A stretch of 64,000 nt of DNA, taken from assembly GCF_900114315.1 (NCBI RefSeq), contig NZ_FOSQ01000012.1:117370-181369 (forward strand), in the 5' to 3' direction. Positions 8,565 to 16,458 of this stretch are shown piece after piece. The translations under genes and the position numbers were made by a program. How positions within the stretch are numbered: position 1 is the first letter of the stretch; each line of letters starts with the position of its first letter. A model generated the notes under the pieces. That model was given only the letters and a program-made list of their open reading frames with translations. It made no database searches and was not told the origin of the DNA. This stretch comes from Falsiroseomonas stagni DSM 19981 (GTDB lineage Bacteria > Pseudomonadota > Alphaproteobacteria > Acetobacterales > Acetobacteraceae).

Positions 8565-10109
8565 ATGCCCGATTTCACGCGACGCGGCGCCGCGCGCCAC
8601 ATGCTCATCTCCGACGGCATCCGTGCCTCCGCGGGCCGGACCCCCGACAGGATGGCGCTGCGGGAGAGCGGGCGCGCGCTGAGCTATGCGCGGCTGGTGG
8701 ATCGCATCGGCCGCGTGGCGAACCTTGTCCATGCGGGTCTCGGCCTGCGGCATGGCGAACGCGCGGCGGTGTTTTCCGCGAACTGCCTCGAATACATGGA
8801 GATCGTCTGCGGCATGGCGGAAGCGGGCATCGCCGCCGCCACCATCGGCCCTGCCGCGGCGCCGCCCGAGATCCGCTTCATCTGCGAGGATAGCGGCGCG
8901 CGGGTGATGTTCGTCTCCGCGGCGCTGGAGGAGGTGGCGCGCGCCTCCGCCCCGCCCACGGTGGAGCGCTTCATCGTCATCGGCCCGGCCTATGAGGCGC
9001 TGCTGGCCGAGGCGTCGAGCGGCCCCTGCCCGGTCGAGGTGACGGAACACGACATCTTCTCCGTCCCCTACACATCGGGCGCGACGGGCCGGCCGAAGGG
9101 CGTGCAGCTGTCCCATCGCGGCCGCGTGCTCTCGGGCTATGCGATGGCTGGCGAGCATCGCTGCTACACGCCGGAGGATCGTGCCGTCGCCACCACGCCG
9201 ATGTTCCATGGCGCAGGGTTCCTGATGGCGCTGACGCCGATCTGGTTCGGCGGCCAGGTGGAGATCCTGCCGCGCTTCGACATCGAAAGCCTGATGGGCA
9301 CCATCACGAGCTTCCAGGCCACCAGCGCCTATATCGTGCCGGCACATTTCGCCGCGTTGTTCGCGCTGCCGGAAGCGAAGCGGGCGCAATGGGACATGCG
9401 GTCGATGAAGGCGGCCATCAGCGGCACGGCGCCGCTGCCGCAGGCCACCAAGGAACGCATCGTCGGCTATTTCGGCGAGGGCAAGCTGTTCGAGCGCTAC
9501 GGCACCACGGAAACCTCCATCGCCACCTCGCTCGGCCCGAAGGACCAGCTGCGCAAGCAGGCCTGCGTCGGCCTCCCCTACCCCGCCACGCAGGTGAAGA
9601 TCTGCGATGGCGGTGGTGTCGCGGTGGCGCAGGGCGAGGTCGGCGAGCTCTGGGTCTCCTCCCCCTACATGTTCTCCGGCTATCTCAACCTGCCGGAGGC
9701 GACGGCGGCCGGCACGCGAGGCGACTGGTTCGTCACCGGCGACCTGGCGCGGCAGGATGAGGAAGGCTTCGTCTACCTGGTCGATCGCAAGAACGACATG
9801 GTCATCAGCGGCGGCGAGAACATCTATCCGCGGGAGGTGGAGGAGGTGATCCTGGCGCACCCCGCTGCCGCCGAATGCGGCGTGACGGGCGCGCCGCATC
9901 CCTATTTCGGCGAGGCCGTCACCGCCTTCGTCGTGCTGCGCCCCGGCATGAATGTTGATGCCGCCACGCTGACCGCGCTGTGCCGGGAGAAGCTGTCCCG
10001 CTACAAGGTGCCGAAGGAGATCCGCTTCGTGGAGACCCTGCCCCGCAACAGCATGGGCAAGGTGCTGCGCCGCGAATTGCGGGCGCGGCTGATGGCGGAA
10101 GCGAAGTGA
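8565..10109 (+). CDS. Acyl-CoA synthetase (AMP-forming), class I adenylate-forming family
   Basis: This 514-residue ligase activates a carboxylic acid with ATP and CoA. Motifs appear in the normal order: the P-loop YTSGATGRPKG near residue 168, the adenine-binding YGTTETS near residue 309, GDLARQDEEGFVYLVDRKND with the A8 hinge near residue 395, GGENIYPREVE, and the catalytic lysine motif RNSMGKVLRREL close to the C-terminus. All active-site elements look intact. The family includes long- and medium-chain fatty acid and aromatic acid CoA ligases, and the substrate is open. It is divergent from the cupin gene (82-base gap) and convergent with soxA, separated from it by a large palindrome that may end both transcripts. 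Confidence 0.93.
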   Translation: MPDFTRRGAARHMLISDGIRASAGRTPDRMALRESGRALSYARLVDRIGRVANLVHAGLGLRHGERAAVFSANCLEYMEIVCGMAEAGIAAATIGPAAAPPEIRFICEDSGARVMFVSAALEEVARASAPPTVERFIVIGPAYEALLAEASSGPCPVEVTEHDIFSVPYTSGATGRPKGVQLSHRGRVLSGYAMAGEHRCYTPEDRAVATTPMFHGAGFLMALTPIWFGGQVEILPRFDIESLMGTITSFQATSAYIVPAHFAALFALPEAKRAQWDMRSMKAAISGTAPLPQATKERIVGYFGEGKLFERYGTTETSIATSLGPKDQLRKQACVGLPYPATQVKICDGGGVAVAQGEVGELWVSSPYMFSGYLNLPEATAAGTRGDWFVTGDLARQDEEGFVYLVDRKNDMVISGGENIYPREVEEVILAHPAAAECGVTGAPHPYFGEAVTAFVVLRPGMNVDAATLTALCREKLSRYKVPKEIRFVETLPRNSMGKVLRRELRARLMAEAK

Positions 10110-10265
10110 CCGCTTGAGAATGGCGGCGGCTGAGGGTTCGCGAGGGATTTTTCGTCCTGGGAAGGCGCCGGGCTTGCCGATGCTGGTTGCATCGGCAAGC
10201 CCGGTAACGCGCCCAGGGCGTAAAAGCCCAGCGAAACAGACCCGCCGCTGTTCTCAAGCGGTCAC
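10106..10265. repeat. Nested 160-base palindrome between convergent genes (candidate bidirectional terminator)
   Basis: The outer arms are a perfect 15-base inverted repeat, GTGACCGCTTGAGAA at 10106-10120 and its complement at 10251-10265. They overlap the last bases of both flanking genes. The innermost hairpin has a 16-base perfect stem (10168-10183 with 10189-10204) around the 5-base loop TGGTT. Between them, CCTGGG at 10156 pairs with CCCAGG at 10212, with nearby T- and A-rich flanks also matching imperfectly (TTTTTCG against CGTAAAA). The whole gap can therefore fold as one long imperfect hairpin in either transcript. A terminator role for the convergent acyl-CoA synthetase and soxA transcripts is the simplest reading; a mobile palindromic repeat is the alternative. 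Confidence 0.85.
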
Positions 10266-10987
10266 TATGGCCTGACCGCTGGAGTTTCCAACAGCATCCC
10301 CGCGGCGCGATCGTTGAGGAAGAGTTCCAGCGCGACGTATTCCGCCGCGCCATAGGCAAAGGGTTCGGACCGCACGCCCGTCATGCAGCCGCGCAGCCGC
10401 CGTTGCAGCGAACCCACGCCCTGCCATTCCAGCCGATAGAGCGGATAGCCCGTGGGATGCGCCTGCGGGATCGTGCTGCCCGCCAGGCGCCTTCCCGCAT
10501 TGTCGTCATGGCACTGGACGCAGGAGAGGTCGAGCTGACCACGACGCTCCCCATAAAGCGCCCTGCCCTGCTCCAGCGCCGGCGCCAGGCGGGGATCGCT
10601 GGGGCGGCTGATCGGCAGGCCGCGCGACTGGTGCGCGACATAGGCCGTCAGCGCCAGCAGGGGCTGGCTCTCCCGCGCCGGCGGGGCCACGCGCTGGTGG
10701 CGCTCCACGCAGGCGCTGATGCGGCCCGCGAGGTCTATGGGCGCGCCCGTCGCCTCGTCCCAGGCGGGGTAGCGCGCGGCGACGCCGCGCATCGAGGCCT
10801 CGCTGTGGCAGGCGGTGCAATCGCGGTTGAATCGATCCTCGCCCTCCGCCACCCACAACATGCCGGGGTTCTGCATGTCGTCGCGCTGCATGGCCTGGGT
10901 TTCGCGCGCCATGTCCTCGAAGCCCGAACGGCGGTCCTGCGCGGAAGCGGGCAGCGCCAGCAGCAGCAGGGCCAGCAGGCGCTTCAT
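10265..10987 (-). CDS. soxA: Sulfur-oxidation diheme c-type cytochrome SoxA
   Basis: SoxA pairs with SoxX to form the SoxAX cytochrome, which oxidatively joins thiosulfate or related sulfur compounds to the SoxY carrier cysteine in the periplasm. The 240-residue product has a signal peptide (MKRLLALLLLALPASAQ) and two CxxCH heme sites, CTACH near residue 58 and CVQCH near residue 157. It also has the CMTGVR motif near residue 200, whose cysteine is the known catalytic/axial heme ligand in SoxA. It is therefore a diheme SoxA, a little shorter than many homologues. Its ATG overlaps the soxZ stop by 4 bases. It is the last gene of the sox unit and ends inside the 10106-10265 palindrome. Confidence 0.94.
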   Translation of the reverse strand: MKRLLALLLLALPASAQDRRSGFEDMARETQAMQRDDMQNPGMLWVAEGEDRFNRDCTACHSEASMRGVAARYPAWDEATGAPIDLAGRISACVERHQRVAPPARESQPLLALTAYVAHQSRGLPISRPSDPRLAPALEQGRALYGERRGQLDLSCVQCHDDNAGRRLAGSTIPQAHPTGYPLYRLEWQGVGSLQRRLRGCMTGVRSEPFAYGAAEYVALELFLNDRAAGMLLETPAVRP

Positions 10988-11304
10988 GTCACCTCGATCG
11001 CGCGCGTCTCCGTCTGGGCGAAGCCGTTGTCGCCCTCCCAGGTCATCGTCACCGTCCCGCTACTCGTCGCGACGGTGGTGAAGGAAAGAAAGGGGTTGGC
11101 GGCGATCGCCGGCGACAGCTCCGCGCTGAAGACCACGGCGCCGTCATATGTGCAGGTGAAGCGGCGGATGATGTCGCGCGGCATGACGTCGCCCTGCGCA
11201 TTGGGGCGGTAGCCCGTCTCCATCGTGTGCTGGATCAGCGTGCGGATGGTGATGACGTCGCCGCGCCTGGCGCTGCGGGGAACGTTGATGAGGACGCGGG
11301 CCAT
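10984..11304 (-). CDS. soxZ: Sulfur-oxidation carrier subunit SoxZ
   Basis: SoxZ (106 residues here, the normal length) forms the SoxYZ heterodimer that carries sulfur intermediates between Sox enzymes. The sequence begins MARVLINVPRSARRGDVITI and shows the family's immunoglobulin-like pattern with HTMETGYR, NPFLSFTT and TWEGDNG near the C-terminus. It has no signal peptide, as usual, because it is exported together with SoxY by the Tat pathway. It starts 4 bases after the soxY stop and overlaps the soxA start by 4 bases, so translation of Y, Z and A is likely coupled. Confidence 0.95.
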   Translation of the reverse strand: MARVLINVPRSARRGDVITIRTLIQHTMETGYRPNAQGDVMPRDIIRRFTCTYDGAVVFSAELSPAIAANPFLSFTTVATSSGTVTMTWEGDNGFAQTETRAIEVT

Positions 11305-11308
11305 TCGA

Positions 11309-11749
11309 TCAACCCTCGATGCAGGCGGCGAGGGTCACGACGACCTGCGCGCTGTCCGACCAGAAGCTGCCATCGGACAGCGCGGCCACGGCCAGCAGGG
11401 TCTGCGATGTCGCGAGCCTGATATGCGTGGACAGGATCGCGCGGCCGGCACGGGGCCCGAGCTGCGCGGTGATGACATGCGGCTGCGGGTTGCGTTCGTT
11501 GAAGATGGCAATGGCGCGGACGTGGTCGGCCTCCGTCATCGGGCTGTCCACGATCACCGACAGCGGCACGGTGTTGCCGTTCTCCACCAGGGGCGAGATG
11601 TCGAGCGCGACGCGGCCGCGCGTGATGGCGGCGCCACCTGTGAAGCCGCGCACGGCCTCCTCCATCGCGGCCTGGGTGGCCCCGGCCTGGCGGGGCATCA
11701 GCAGCAGCGCGGGCGCGGCCAGCAGCAGGCGGCGGGTCGGTACGATCAT
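11309..11749 (-). CDS. soxY: Sulfur-oxidation carrier subunit SoxY with atypical C-terminal arm
   Basis: SoxY covalently carries the sulfur substrate on a cysteine near its C-terminus. This 146-residue protein has a Tat-like leader (MIVPTRRLLLAAPALLL), the middle motif ENGNTVPLSVIVDSPM, and HVRAIAIFNERNP. It ends in VTLAACIEG, where the classical SoxY arm is GGCGG, so the cysteine is present but the flanking glycines are replaced by Ala-Ala and Ile-Glu. The start ATG at 11749 overlaps the soxX stop by 4 bases and is preferred over the longer open frame, which would lie over soxX. The altered arm may change flexibility or partner recognition. Confidence 0.92.
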   Translation of the reverse strand: MIVPTRRLLLAAPALLLMPRQAGATQAAMEEAVRGFTGGAAITRGRVALDISPLVENGNTVPLSVIVDSPMTEADHVRAIAIFNERNPQPHVITAQLGPRAGRAILSTHIRLATSQTLLAVAALSDGSFWSDSAQVVVTLAACIEG

Positions 11750-12162
11750 CGCGGGGGTTCCTCGCGCAGGGTCAGCAGATAGGCGACCACGTCCTCGATC
11801 TCCTGCGCCGCCAGGATGGTGCGGCCGCGCTGGGCGGGGGAGACGCGGTGCAGGCCCTCCACCCGGTAGTAGGAGGGCATGATGCTGTCCGGGTTCAACC
11901 TCTTGCCATCCACCAGGCGCAGGCGGAGTTCGGCGGCGGACCAGCGCAGCCCCGCGCCATCGAGCGGCGGGGCGAGATTGCCCTGGAAGCGTTCCTCCGG
12001 GATCGGGCCGGCATGGCACAGCAGGCAGAGGCCGCGGGTCCGGTCGGCGACGATGGCGCGGCCGCGCGCGGCGTCGCCGGGCACATCGGTCAGCGGCGCC
12101 TCATCCGCGCGGGCCGGGGTCGCGAGGAGAAGGGCCAGCGCCAGGGCGACCCGCCTTGGCAC
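11746..12162 (-). CDS. soxX: Sulfur-oxidation c-type cytochrome SoxX
   Basis: SoxX is the monoheme partner of SoxA. The 138-residue product has one heme site, CLLCH near residue 42, and a downstream methionine-ligand motif IMPSYYRVEGL, then the typical C-terminal helix EIEDVVAYLLTL. No ATG precedes the signal peptide. The GTG at 12162 is chosen because it gives a short leader (VPRRVALALALLLATPARA) and leaves the 12189-12214 hairpin outside the coding region. The open frame itself continues to 12381 through the hairpin and into soxF, which is unlikely to be translated. It overlaps soxY by 4 bases. Confidence 0.9.
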   Translation of the reverse strand: MPRRVALALALLLATPARADEAPLTDVPGDAARGRAIVADRTRGLCLLCHAGPIPEERFQGNLAPPLDGAGLRWSAAELRLRLVDGKRLNPDSIMPSYYRVEGLHRVSPAQRGRTILAAQEIEDVVAYLLTLREEPPR

Positions 12163-12188
12163 GGCGCGCGCGATATCCCCCACCCCTA

Positions 12189-12214
12189 CCCTCCCCCGCA
12201 AGCGCGGGGGAGGG
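12189..12214. terminator. GC-rich hairpin between the flavocytochrome gene and soxX
   Basis: An 11-base perfect stem (CCCTCCCCCGC at 12189-12199 with its complement at 12204-12214) encloses the loop AAGC. It lies in the only sizeable gap (88 bases) of the 16436-10265 cluster, between the end of the SoxF-like gene and the soxX start. There is no U-run after it in the minus-strand direction, so full termination is not certain. It could attenuate transcription or stabilise the 3' end of the upstream transcript, giving different levels for the upstream oxidoreductases and the downstream soxXYZA genes. Confidence 0.5.
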
Positions 12215-12250
12215 AGCAGCGGCGCAACCCGACATGCGTCGTTGCCAACC

Positions 12251-13489
12251 CTACGCGAAGGCATCGGCGGTGATGGTGGCGAACCAGTCCTCGGCGTAAT
12301 GCGCCTCGGCCTCCCGCACGCTGGCCGGCGCGTCGAGCGGGCTTGTTCCGCCGGCGCCCGGGATGTCGGCCAGCACGCCATTGGCGGGCCGGTAGACGCC
12401 CGCGACGGAGATGCCGTAGCCCGGCGCGACCAGGCTGTAGCAGGTGTTCAGCAGCCGGGCCGCCGGCACCGGCGCCCCGCGCAACATCGCCACCATGGCG
12501 GCAACGGCGACGCGCGCCTGGGCATGGGCGGCGAAGGCGGATTTGGGCATGGCGCCGGCGATGATGGCGTCCCCGATCACATGCACGCCCGGCACGAGGC
12601 GCGATTCGAAGCTGGACGGGTCCACCGGGCACCAGCCCGACCGATCCGCCAGCCCGGCGGCCTGGGCGATGGCGCCGGCGCGCTGGGGCGGGATGACGTT
12701 GACCACCGCGCCCTCATGGCTGCCGAAATCGGTGGTGACGCGGCGGGCTTTCGCATCCACCTCCGTCACCCGCCCGCCCATGGCCAGCGGCACGTATTCC
12801 AGCAGTCCCGGATAGAGCGCGGCCCAGGCGGCCTCGAACAGCCGCTGCTTGCTGAAGACGTCCTTGGCATCGAGGACCAGCAGCTTTGACCTCGGTTTTC
12901 TCGATTTCAGGAAATGTGCGATCAGCGAAGCGCGTTCATAGGGGCCGGGCGGGCAGCGATAGGGGTTGGGCGGCACGGCCATGATGACGGTGCCACCATC
13001 CGGCATGGCCGCCAGTTGCGCCGCCAGCAATTCCGTCTGCGCGCCGGCCTGCCAGGCATGGGGCATGGCCCGCGAAGCGGCCTCGTCATAGCCGGGCAGC
13101 GCGTCGAAGCGCAGTTCGATGCCCGGCGAGACCAGCGCGCGGTCAAAGGGCAGCACCGTGCCATCGGCCAGGATCACGCGCTTCGCGGTGGCGTCCACGC
13201 CAGTCGCGCGCTGGTGCACCACGGAAACACCCTCGGCGCGCAGGGCGTCGTAGCCAAAGCGCTGTGCCTCCATCGGGCGCAAGCCGGCGATGACGGCGTT
13301 GCTGAAGGGGCAGGCGGTGTAGGTGGGGTTGGCTTCCACCAGCGTCGTCGCGATGCCTGCGCGGGCGAGCGAGCGCGCCGCGGTGGCGCCGCCGAAGCCG
13401 CCGCCGATCACCACGACGCGCGCCGATGCCTGCGCGAAGGCGGGCGCGGGCAACAGCAGCGCGGCAAGGGCGCGGCGCGCGATCCTCAT
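12251..13489 (-). CDS. soxF: Flavocytochrome c sulfide dehydrogenase flavoprotein (FccB/SoxF type)
   Basis: The 412-residue periplasmic flavoprotein should oxidise sulfide to sulfur and pass electrons to a cytochrome c. It has a signal peptide (MRIARRALAALLLPAPAFAQ), an FAD-binding VVVIGGGFGGATAARSLA motif at residues 24-42, and CPFSN near residue 60. A second cysteine in the stretch NPYRCPPGPYERA near residue 182 fits the redox-active cysteine pair of this family. VHVIGDAI is the second FAD motif, and a C-terminal FCSD domain contains CYSLVAPGYGISVAGVY. Its ATG overlaps the stop of the small cytochrome c gene by 4 bases, the natural electron-accepting subunit. SoxF is the name used when the gene sits in sox clusters. 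Confidence 0.93.
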   Translation of the reverse strand: MRIARRALAALLLPAPAFAQASARVVVIGGGFGGATAARSLARAGIATTLVEANPTYTACPFSNAVIAGLRPMEAQRFGYDALRAEGVSVVHQRATGVDATAKRVILADGTVLPFDRALVSPGIELRFDALPGYDEAASRAMPHAWQAGAQTELLAAQLAAMPDGGTVIMAVPPNPYRCPPGPYERASLIAHFLKSRKPRSKLLVLDAKDVFSKQRLFEAAWAALYPGLLEYVPLAMGGRVTEVDAKARRVTTDFGSHEGAVVNVIPPQRAGAIAQAAGLADRSGWCPVDPSSFESRLVPGVHVIGDAIIAGAMPKSAFAAHAQARVAVAAMVAMLRGAPVPAARLLNTCYSLVAPGYGISVAGVYRPANGVLADIPGAGGTSPLDAPASVREAEAHYAEDWFATITADAFA

Positions 13490-13755
13490 CGGGTGATCCA
13501 GGCGGCGATGGCCTGGGTCTCGGCTTCGGTGAATCCTTTCGCCAGGCGGTCCATCAGCGTCGCGGGGCGCGTGCCCTCGCGGAATTCGCGCATGGCCGCC
13601 GCGACCTCGGCCGCGTCCCGCCCGCGGAGCGAGGGGATGGCGGCGTCGGCCCGCACCGGCGAATGGCAGCCGAGGCAGGTGGAGGCGCCCAAGGGCGCCT
13701 CCTGCGAAAAGGCCGGCGCCGCCATCAGCAGCAGCGCCAGCGCAAGGGCCCTCAC
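13486..13755 (-). CDS. Small monoheme cytochrome c (SoxE/FccA-like)
   Basis: This protein has only 89 residues: a leader (VRALALALLLMAAPAFSQ), one heme motif CLGCH near residue 27, and a C-terminal helix FTEAETQAIAAWI. A GTG at 13755 is chosen because it overlaps the stop of the molybdenum hydroxylase gene (GTGA), and no ATG precedes the leader within a sensible distance. It sits between the hydroxylase and the flavocytochrome flavoprotein and is coupled to both by 4-base overlaps. It could serve as the cytochrome subunit of the sulfide dehydrogenase, as the electron acceptor of the hydroxylase, or both. The family is clear; the physiological partner is inferred. Confidence 0.88.
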   Translation of the reverse strand: MRALALALLLMAAPAFSQEAPLGASTCLGCHSPVRADAAIPSLRGRDAAEVAAAMREFREGTRPATLMDRLAKGFTEAETQAIAAWITR

Positions 13756-15959
13756 GTCCGGCGCAGATCCGCCTGCTGCAGCGGAAGCTGGCGGATGCGC
13801 TTGCCCGTCGCGGCGAAGATCGCGTTCAGCACGGCGGGCGCCGCGACGGCGATGGTGGGTTCGCCGACGCCACCCCAGAAGCCGCCGGTGGGGGCGACGA
13901 TCGTCTCCACCTTCGGCATGTCGACCATGCGCATCACGGGGTAGGTATCGAAATTCGTCTGCTCGATCCGCCCGTCCTTCACCGTGCATTCGCCATACAG
14001 CGCGGCGGAGAGGCCATAGACGAAGCTGCCTTCCACCTGGGCGGCGATCTGCTGCGGGTTCACGGCGTAGCCCGGGTCCGTGGCGGCGACGATGCGATGC
14101 ACCTTAACCTCACCGGCGTCGGTCACGGAGACCTCCGCGCAGGCCGCGACATAGGCGCCGAAGCCATGCGTGACGCAGAGGCCGCGATGTACCGCGAGGC
14201 CATTCACGGCTGCGGCCGGCGTGCCCCAACCCGCCCGCGCCGCGGCGGCGTTCAGCACGGCCAGGTGCTTCGGATGGTTCGCCATCAGGGACCGGCGGAA
14301 TTCCAGCGGGTCCTTCCCCGCGGTATGCGCGATCTCATCGATGAAGCATTCGAGGTAGACAGCGTTCTGGTTGAGGTTCACGCCGCGCCAGAAGCCCGGC
14401 GGCACATGCGGGTTGCGCATGGCGTGGTCGATCAGCAGGTTCGGGAAGGTGTAGCCGATATCGGCCTCTCCCCCGCTGGCGTTCAGCCCCTGGAAGACCA
14501 CGGGATCGCGTCCGTCGCGGATGTTCTGCGGGAAGATGCCGGCGACGATGGACTGGCCGCTGATGCGCATGTGCAGGCCGGTCAGGTTCCCCTGCGCGTC
14601 CAGCGCCGCGGTCATCTTCGCCATGGTCACGGGGTGGAAGCGGCCCTGGAGCATGTCCTCCTCCCGCGTCCAGACCAGCTTGATGGGCGTGCCGGGCATC
14701 TGCTTGGCGATGTCCACGACCTGGCGGACCCAGTCATGCACCGCGCCGCGCCGGCCGAAGCCGCCGCCGAGGTGGATCTTGTGGACCTCGCAGCGCGCCG
14801 GGGGCAGGCCGGCGGCCTCGGCCGTGGCGGCATGCGCGGCTTCCCCGTTCTGGGTCGGGGTCCAGACCTCGCAGCGCTCCGGCGTCCAGATGGCGGTGGC
14901 GTTCATCACCTCCATGCAGGCGTGGTTCTGGTGGGGGTAGCCATAGACGGCCTCCACCTTGCGCGCCGCGCCCGCGATGGCGGCGGGGGCATCGCCGTTG
15001 CGGTTGCCGACGGCCGCCTGCGGCGCATCGAAGCCCTGCACCATCACCTCCCGGAACGCGGCGGAGGAAGCGTTGGCGTGCTGGCCGTAGTTCCAGGTGA
15101 TCTTGAGGGCGTCGAGACCCTTCTTCGCGCGCCACCAGGTATCCGCGACCACGGCCACGGCGTAGTCGCCCACGCGGACCACGCGCTTCACGCCGGGCAT
15201 GCGCTCGGTCTCCGCGCTGTCCACCGCGGCGACGGTGCCGCCGAAGACGGGGCAGGCATGGATCGCGGCGTTCAGCATCCCCGGCAGCTTGAGGTCCATG
15301 CCGTAGACCTGGCTGCCATTCAGCTTGGCCCGGGTGTCGAGCCGCGCGACGGGCTGGCCGATCAGCTTCCAGTCCTTCGGGTCCTTCAGCGGCACATCGG
15401 CGGCGGCCGGCGCCGTCAGGCGCATCGCGGCGGCGGCCTGGGCGCCGTAGGTCGTGGTGCGGCCGCTGGGCGTATGGGTGATGATGCTGTTGGCGGCGCG
15501 GCATTCAGCCGGGGGCACGCCCCAGGCATTGGCCGCGGCCTGGATGAGCATCATGCGCGCAGCGGCGCCGCCCTTGCGGACGTATTCATGGCTGTCACGG
15601 ATGCCGCGGCTGCCGCCGGTGGACATGTTCCCCCAGATGCGGCCGCGCGCCAGGTTCTGGCCCGGCGTCGGGTATTCCGTCGTGACCTTGGACCAGTCGC
15701 ATTCAAGCTCCTCGGCCACCATCTGGGCGAGGCCCGTCAGCGTGCCCTGCCCCATCTCCGACCGTGCGATGCGGATGATGATGGTCTCGTCGGGCTGGAC
15801 GACGACCCAGGCATTGATCTCGGGCGTCGCGGGCGCGGCGGCCCCTTGGGCCAGGGCCTTGGACGGCGCGGGGAAGCGGAAGCCGAAGGTGAAGGCGCCG
15901 GCGGCGGCAACGGCCGTGCCGAGCAGACGGCGGCGAGACGGCTTGGTGATGGCGTTCAT
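13752..15959 (-). CDS. Periplasmic molybdenum hydroxylase large subunit (isoquinoline 1-oxidoreductase beta type)
   Basis: This 735-residue molybdopterin-cytosine-dinucleotide enzyme belongs to the xanthine oxidase superfamily, IorB/NicB branch. It carries a Tat signal (SRRRLLGTAVAAAGAFTFGF), the motif SEMGQGTLTG, GGGFGRRG near residue 405, and GVGEPTIAVAAPAVLNAIF near the C-terminus with the catalytic glutamate. In this branch the large subunit is exported folded together with the small 2Fe-2S subunit and uses a cytochrome c as acceptor, and both partners are encoded on either side here. Known substrates are N-heterocycles and aldehydes. Its location inside a sox cluster is unusual and its substrate is unknown. 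Confidence 0.92.
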   Translation of the reverse strand: MNAITKPSRRRLLGTAVAAAGAFTFGFRFPAPSKALAQGAAAPATPEINAWVVVQPDETIIIRIARSEMGQGTLTGLAQMVAEELECDWSKVTTEYPTPGQNLARGRIWGNMSTGGSRGIRDSHEYVRKGGAAARMMLIQAAANAWGVPPAECRAANSIITHTPSGRTTTYGAQAAAAMRLTAPAAADVPLKDPKDWKLIGQPVARLDTRAKLNGSQVYGMDLKLPGMLNAAIHACPVFGGTVAAVDSAETERMPGVKRVVRVGDYAVAVVADTWWRAKKGLDALKITWNYGQHANASSAAFREVMVQGFDAPQAAVGNRNGDAPAAIAGAARKVEAVYGYPHQNHACMEVMNATAIWTPERCEVWTPTQNGEAAHAATAEAAGLPPARCEVHKIHLGGGFGRRGAVHDWVRQVVDIAKQMPGTPIKLVWTREEDMLQGRFHPVTMAKMTAALDAQGNLTGLHMRISGQSIVAGIFPQNIRDGRDPVVFQGLNASGGEADIGYTFPNLLIDHAMRNPHVPPGFWRGVNLNQNAVYLECFIDEIAHTAGKDPLEFRRSLMANHPKHLAVLNAAAARAGWGTPAAAVNGLAVHRGLCVTHGFGAYVAACAEVSVTDAGEVKVHRIVAATDPGYAVNPQQIAAQVEGSFVYGLSAALYGECTVKDGRIEQTNFDTYPVMRMVDMPKVETIVAPTGGFWGGVGEPTIAVAAPAVLNAIFAATGKRIRQLPLQQADLRRT

Positions 15960-15971
15960 GATGCGCGCTCC

Positions 15972-16436
15972 TCAGCCGGCCGCGCCGGCGGTGCCGGCGG
16001 CGCGCTGGATGCCGGCCAGCACGCGGTTGTAGGTGCCGCAGCGGCAGATATTGGTCACTTCGTCGCGGATCTGCTGTTCCGTCGGGCGGGGCGTCGCGGC
16101 CAGCAGGGCGGCGGCGGCCATGATCATGCCGGATTGGCAGAAGCCGCATTGCGGCACGTCCAGCGCCAGCCAGGCCTGCTGGATCGGGTGGCTGCTGTCG
16201 GGGGACAGGCCCTCGATCGTCACGATCTTCTGGTTCTCGTCGAAGGCGGAAACCGGCATGGCGCAGGACCGGGTGGCGACGCCATCCACATGCACGGTGC
16301 AAGCACCACATTGCGCGATGCCGCAGCCATACTTCGTGCCGGTGAGTTCGAGCTGTTCGCGCAGCACCCAGAGTAGGGGGGTGTCATCCTCCACCTGCAC
16401 GTCGATCACGCGCCCGTTCACGTTGAGCTTGGCCAT
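15972..16436 (-). CDS. Molybdenum hydroxylase 2Fe-2S subunit
   Basis: The 154-residue subunit carries two iron-sulfur clusters. The plant-type cluster ligands are in YGCGIAQCGACTVHVDG followed by SC (residues 40-62). The C-terminal cluster is in CGFCQSGM and CRCGTYNRV (residues 100-140). It has no signal peptide and is presumably exported by hitch-hiking with the Tat-dependent large subunit. The ATG at 16436 is chosen over an upstream frame start because it is preceded by GGAGA about 8 bases upstream and begins with the typical AKLNVNG strand. The large subunit gene begins 12 bases after its stop. Confidence 0.94.
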   Translation of the reverse strand: MAKLNVNGRVIDVQVEDDTPLLWVLREQLELTGTKYGCGIAQCGACTVHVDGVATRSCAMPVSAFDENQKIVTIEGLSPDSSHPIQQAWLALDVPQCGFCQSGMIMAAAALLAATPRPTEQQIRDEVTNICRCGTYNRVLAGIQRAAGTAGAAG

Positions 16437-16458
16437 CCCGTCTTCTCCCATTCCGCCG

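Noticed and set aside
12162..12381. Upstream extension of the soxX frame
   Set aside because: It crosses a hairpin and overlaps soxF; no start codon or ribosome site supports it, and the leader peptide begins at the GTG at 12162.
14097..16376. 759-codon plus-strand open frame opposite the molybdenum hydroxylase
   Set aside because: Composition (His/Arg/Gly/Ala-rich, no helices or motifs) is typical of the antisense frame of a GC-rich gene; the minus-strand gene has full family motifs.
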